From Candidatus Levyibacteriota bacterium (GTDB taxonomy: Bacteria; Patescibacteriota; Microgenomatia; Levybacterales; UBA12049), in contig JAUSEW010000005.1 of NCBI GenBank assembly GCA_030651475.1, positions 1-39,376 of the forward strand: a stretch of DNA of 39,376 nucleotides, read 5' to 3'. The notes beneath the pieces are model-generated. The model saw nothing but the letters and a program-made list of their open reading frames with translations. It searched no databases and had not been told where the DNA came from. Both the position numbers and the translations under genes were made by a program. Positions 38,164-39,376 of the stretch are shown here, piece after piece. The first letter of the stretch is position 1. Each line of letters starts with the position of its first letter.

Positions 38164-39376
38164 TAGAACAATTCATATCGTTTTTAAAGAACCAAAAAAA
38201 CCAGCCTTCGAAAGCTACGGTAAAAAATTATAAAGCAGATGTAAGTCAATTTATCAGATGGTTTGAAGAAAGATTCAAAAACTTATTTGATCCGAATAAA
38301 GCAACTTTTCAAGTCGTAGGTCTCTATAAAGAATCCCAAAGTTTCTCTGCCAGCTCTATCGAAAGACACTTGTCTTCTCTTCGTAAGTTCTTCAATTTCT
38401 TAAAGCTCGAAGGCATCATCTCCCAATCTCCCCTCGAACTAAACGCTAAACGCTATACGCTAAACGCTGACCAGTATCGCATCAAGGACTTCAAAGATTT
38501 TCTTTATGTGTATAACGCTTCACATCTTACTATCAAAAACTATATCATTGATGTTAAGCAATTTTTCAAATGGGCAGAGGAAGTTACCGATAGTAAAAAC
38601 GAATGGGACCTACGGAAAAAAAATGTCTTAACCAAGATTGACAGCAGCTTTATTGAGGAATATAAAAACCGTCTTTTGGAGCAAGAATTTCTTCCTTCTA
38701 CTGTAAACCGCAAGCTCTCATCTTTGAGAAAATATTTTGCTTGGGCACAAGCCGAAAACTTACTAAGAAACGGAATTATTGAAGTTAGAAGTGAGACGTC
38801 TTTGACCACGGAAAAAGGAAGTCTTGATAATTTGATTTCCGACAATCAAAACGTCAAAGATTCAAAGTCAAGAATATCCAACTTCCCACATCAAAAATTC
38901 CAATCTCAATACTCCCCCCTACCTCCTATCCGCCTCGCGCAGAAAGTCTTTAATGTTTTTGAGCTTGTTTTTGATTATCTTGTAATTTTCCCACTGGCGA
39001 AATTAGGAGAAACATTTGACTATGTATTTTGGCAAATTCAAGGCAAACCAGTCTTCAAGGCTACAAGGTCACACCTTGTAGGCTCGTCTACCTTCGACCC
39101 TCTATCTTCTATCATCCGCAGAGTTTCTAACATTTCCAAAGAGATGTACGCTCCTCTTTCCATCTCAACCAAAAGTTTCCCGTGGCACAGAAAAGCCTGG
39201 CACCATCTGCGTCATACTAGACCGAACTGGTACAGAACATATCATTCTTACCCGATTACCCACTATTTTCACCTCGCAATTCTGATTATTTTCATGACCG
39301 CTGTGGGATTTGCGATGTACAATGCTTTCGCAAAAGGCCCGCAGCAAAGTCCCACGTTCGCAGCTGCGCCTGTCGC
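38154..39376 (+). CDS. Protein with two Xer-type core-binding domains and a TM anchor, C-terminus outside window
   Basis: Open from ATG 38154 to the window end (407 codons), hence absent from the ORF track. Residues 1-95 and ~108-205 each look like the SAM-like core-binding domain of tyrosine recombinases: SKATVKNYKADVSQFIRWF...SASSIERHLSSLRKFFNFLKLEG and SHLTIKNYIIDVKQFFKWA...LPSTVNRKLSSLRKYFAWAQAEN. Instead of a catalytic domain, a ~160-residue linker follows that contains repeat-encoded segments, then a TM helix near 372-395 (YFHLAILIIFMTAVGFAMYNAF) and an Ala/Pro/Gln-rich start of what may be an extracellular part. No R-HxR-Y recombinase residues are visible. The function is unknown; a membrane-tethered DNA-binding or structural protein is possible. 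Confidence 0.75.
   Translation, partial: MQLVEQFISFLKNQKNQPSKATVKNYKADVSQFIRWFEERFKNLFDPNKATFQVVGLYKESQSFSASSIERHLSSLRKFFNFLKLEGIISQSPLELNAKRYTLNADQYRIKDFKDFLYVYNASHLTIKNYIIDVKQFFKWAEEVTDSKNEWDLRKKNVLTKIDSSFIEEYKNRLLEQEFLPSTVNRKLSSLRKYFAWAQAENLLRNGIIEVRSETSLTTEKGSLDNLISDNQNVKDSKSRISNFPHQKFQSQYSPLPPIRLAQKVFNVFELVFDYLVIFPLAKLGETFDYVFWQIQGKPVFKATRSHLVGSSTFDPLSSIIRRVSNISKEMYAPLSISTKSFPWHRKAWHHLRHTRPNWYRTYHSYPITHYFHLAILIIFMTAVGFAMYNAFAKGPQQSPTFAAAPV
38436..38468 (+). repeat. 33-nt AACGCT repeat, copy B (encodes ELNAKRYTLNA)
   Basis: Identical to 33725-33757 and read in the same frame; here it forms the linker between the two Xer-type core-binding domains. Confidence 0.85.

Overview
The window reads as a chromosomal segment of an uncultivated Candidatus Patescibacteria (CPR) bacterium, most likely of the Microgenomates group. 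I infer this from the AT-rich, tightly packed genes, a lineage-style L1 with a long lysine-rich N-terminal extension, ComEC split into two ORFs, tRNAs without encoded CCA, several secreted proteins sharing an unusual C-terminus, and many short palindromic or tandem repeats placed in frame inside conserved genes. No database search was possible.

Layout. 1-1476 (minus): a PAP2-type phosphatase (cut by the window edge) and galU. 1541-5928 (plus): secE-nusG-rplK-rplA, an interposed fabD, then rplJ-rplL behind an L10 leader and attenuator. 6085-7031: a small HTH protein, a degenerate copy of the galT 3' end, a single-domain response regulator and a non-coding stretch. 7032-13852 (minus): galT, glgA, a possible HIT-like protein, two GT4 glycosyltransferases and a WecG/TagA enzyme, i.e. 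sugar-nucleotide and polysaccharide synthesis. 14116-16432: mreB and a divergent PEGA/beta-propeller protein. 16466-19586: tRNA-Arg, tRNA-Pro, a DsbA-VKOR disulfide pair, ndk and an M16 peptidase. 19705-22779: a 411-aa orphan, a degenerate copy of the argS 3' end, and argS. 22846-25668: a response regulator/histidine kinase operon with two small accessory proteins. 25753-31497 (minus): an orphan, comEC (two parts), comEA and leuS. 31553-37511: membrane and secreted surface proteins that look like a CPR counterpart of Firmicutes WxL loci. 37512-39376: a long non-coding stretch and a protein with two Xer-type core-binding domains plus a membrane anchor, cut by the window end.

Main discovery candidate. 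At two unlinked places (galT and argS) a minus-strand gene is followed downstream by a second, diverged, in-frame copy of its own last 20-25 codons including the stop. Between the intact end and the displaced end lies, both times, a 36-bp imperfect inverted repeat with an identical 20-nt left half, ATGACAACTTTTTTAGGCGA. One insert carries a response regulator gene (about 736 bp stop to stop); the other is almost only the motif (about 134 bp). This is what a very small element that integrates into gene 3' ends and supplies a replacement end would leave behind. No recombinase gene lies inside either insert, so it would have to act in trans.

Other themes: about ten genes have a -10 hexamer only 6-9 nt before the start codon, implying widespread leaderless mRNAs; divergent gene pairs share or abut their -35 hexamers (mreB/PEGA share a self-palindromic TTGCAA); and short repeats have been accommodated in frame in rplA, wecG, leuS, argS and surface-protein genes, including an identical 33-nt repeat encoding ELNAKRYTLNA in two unrelated ORFs.
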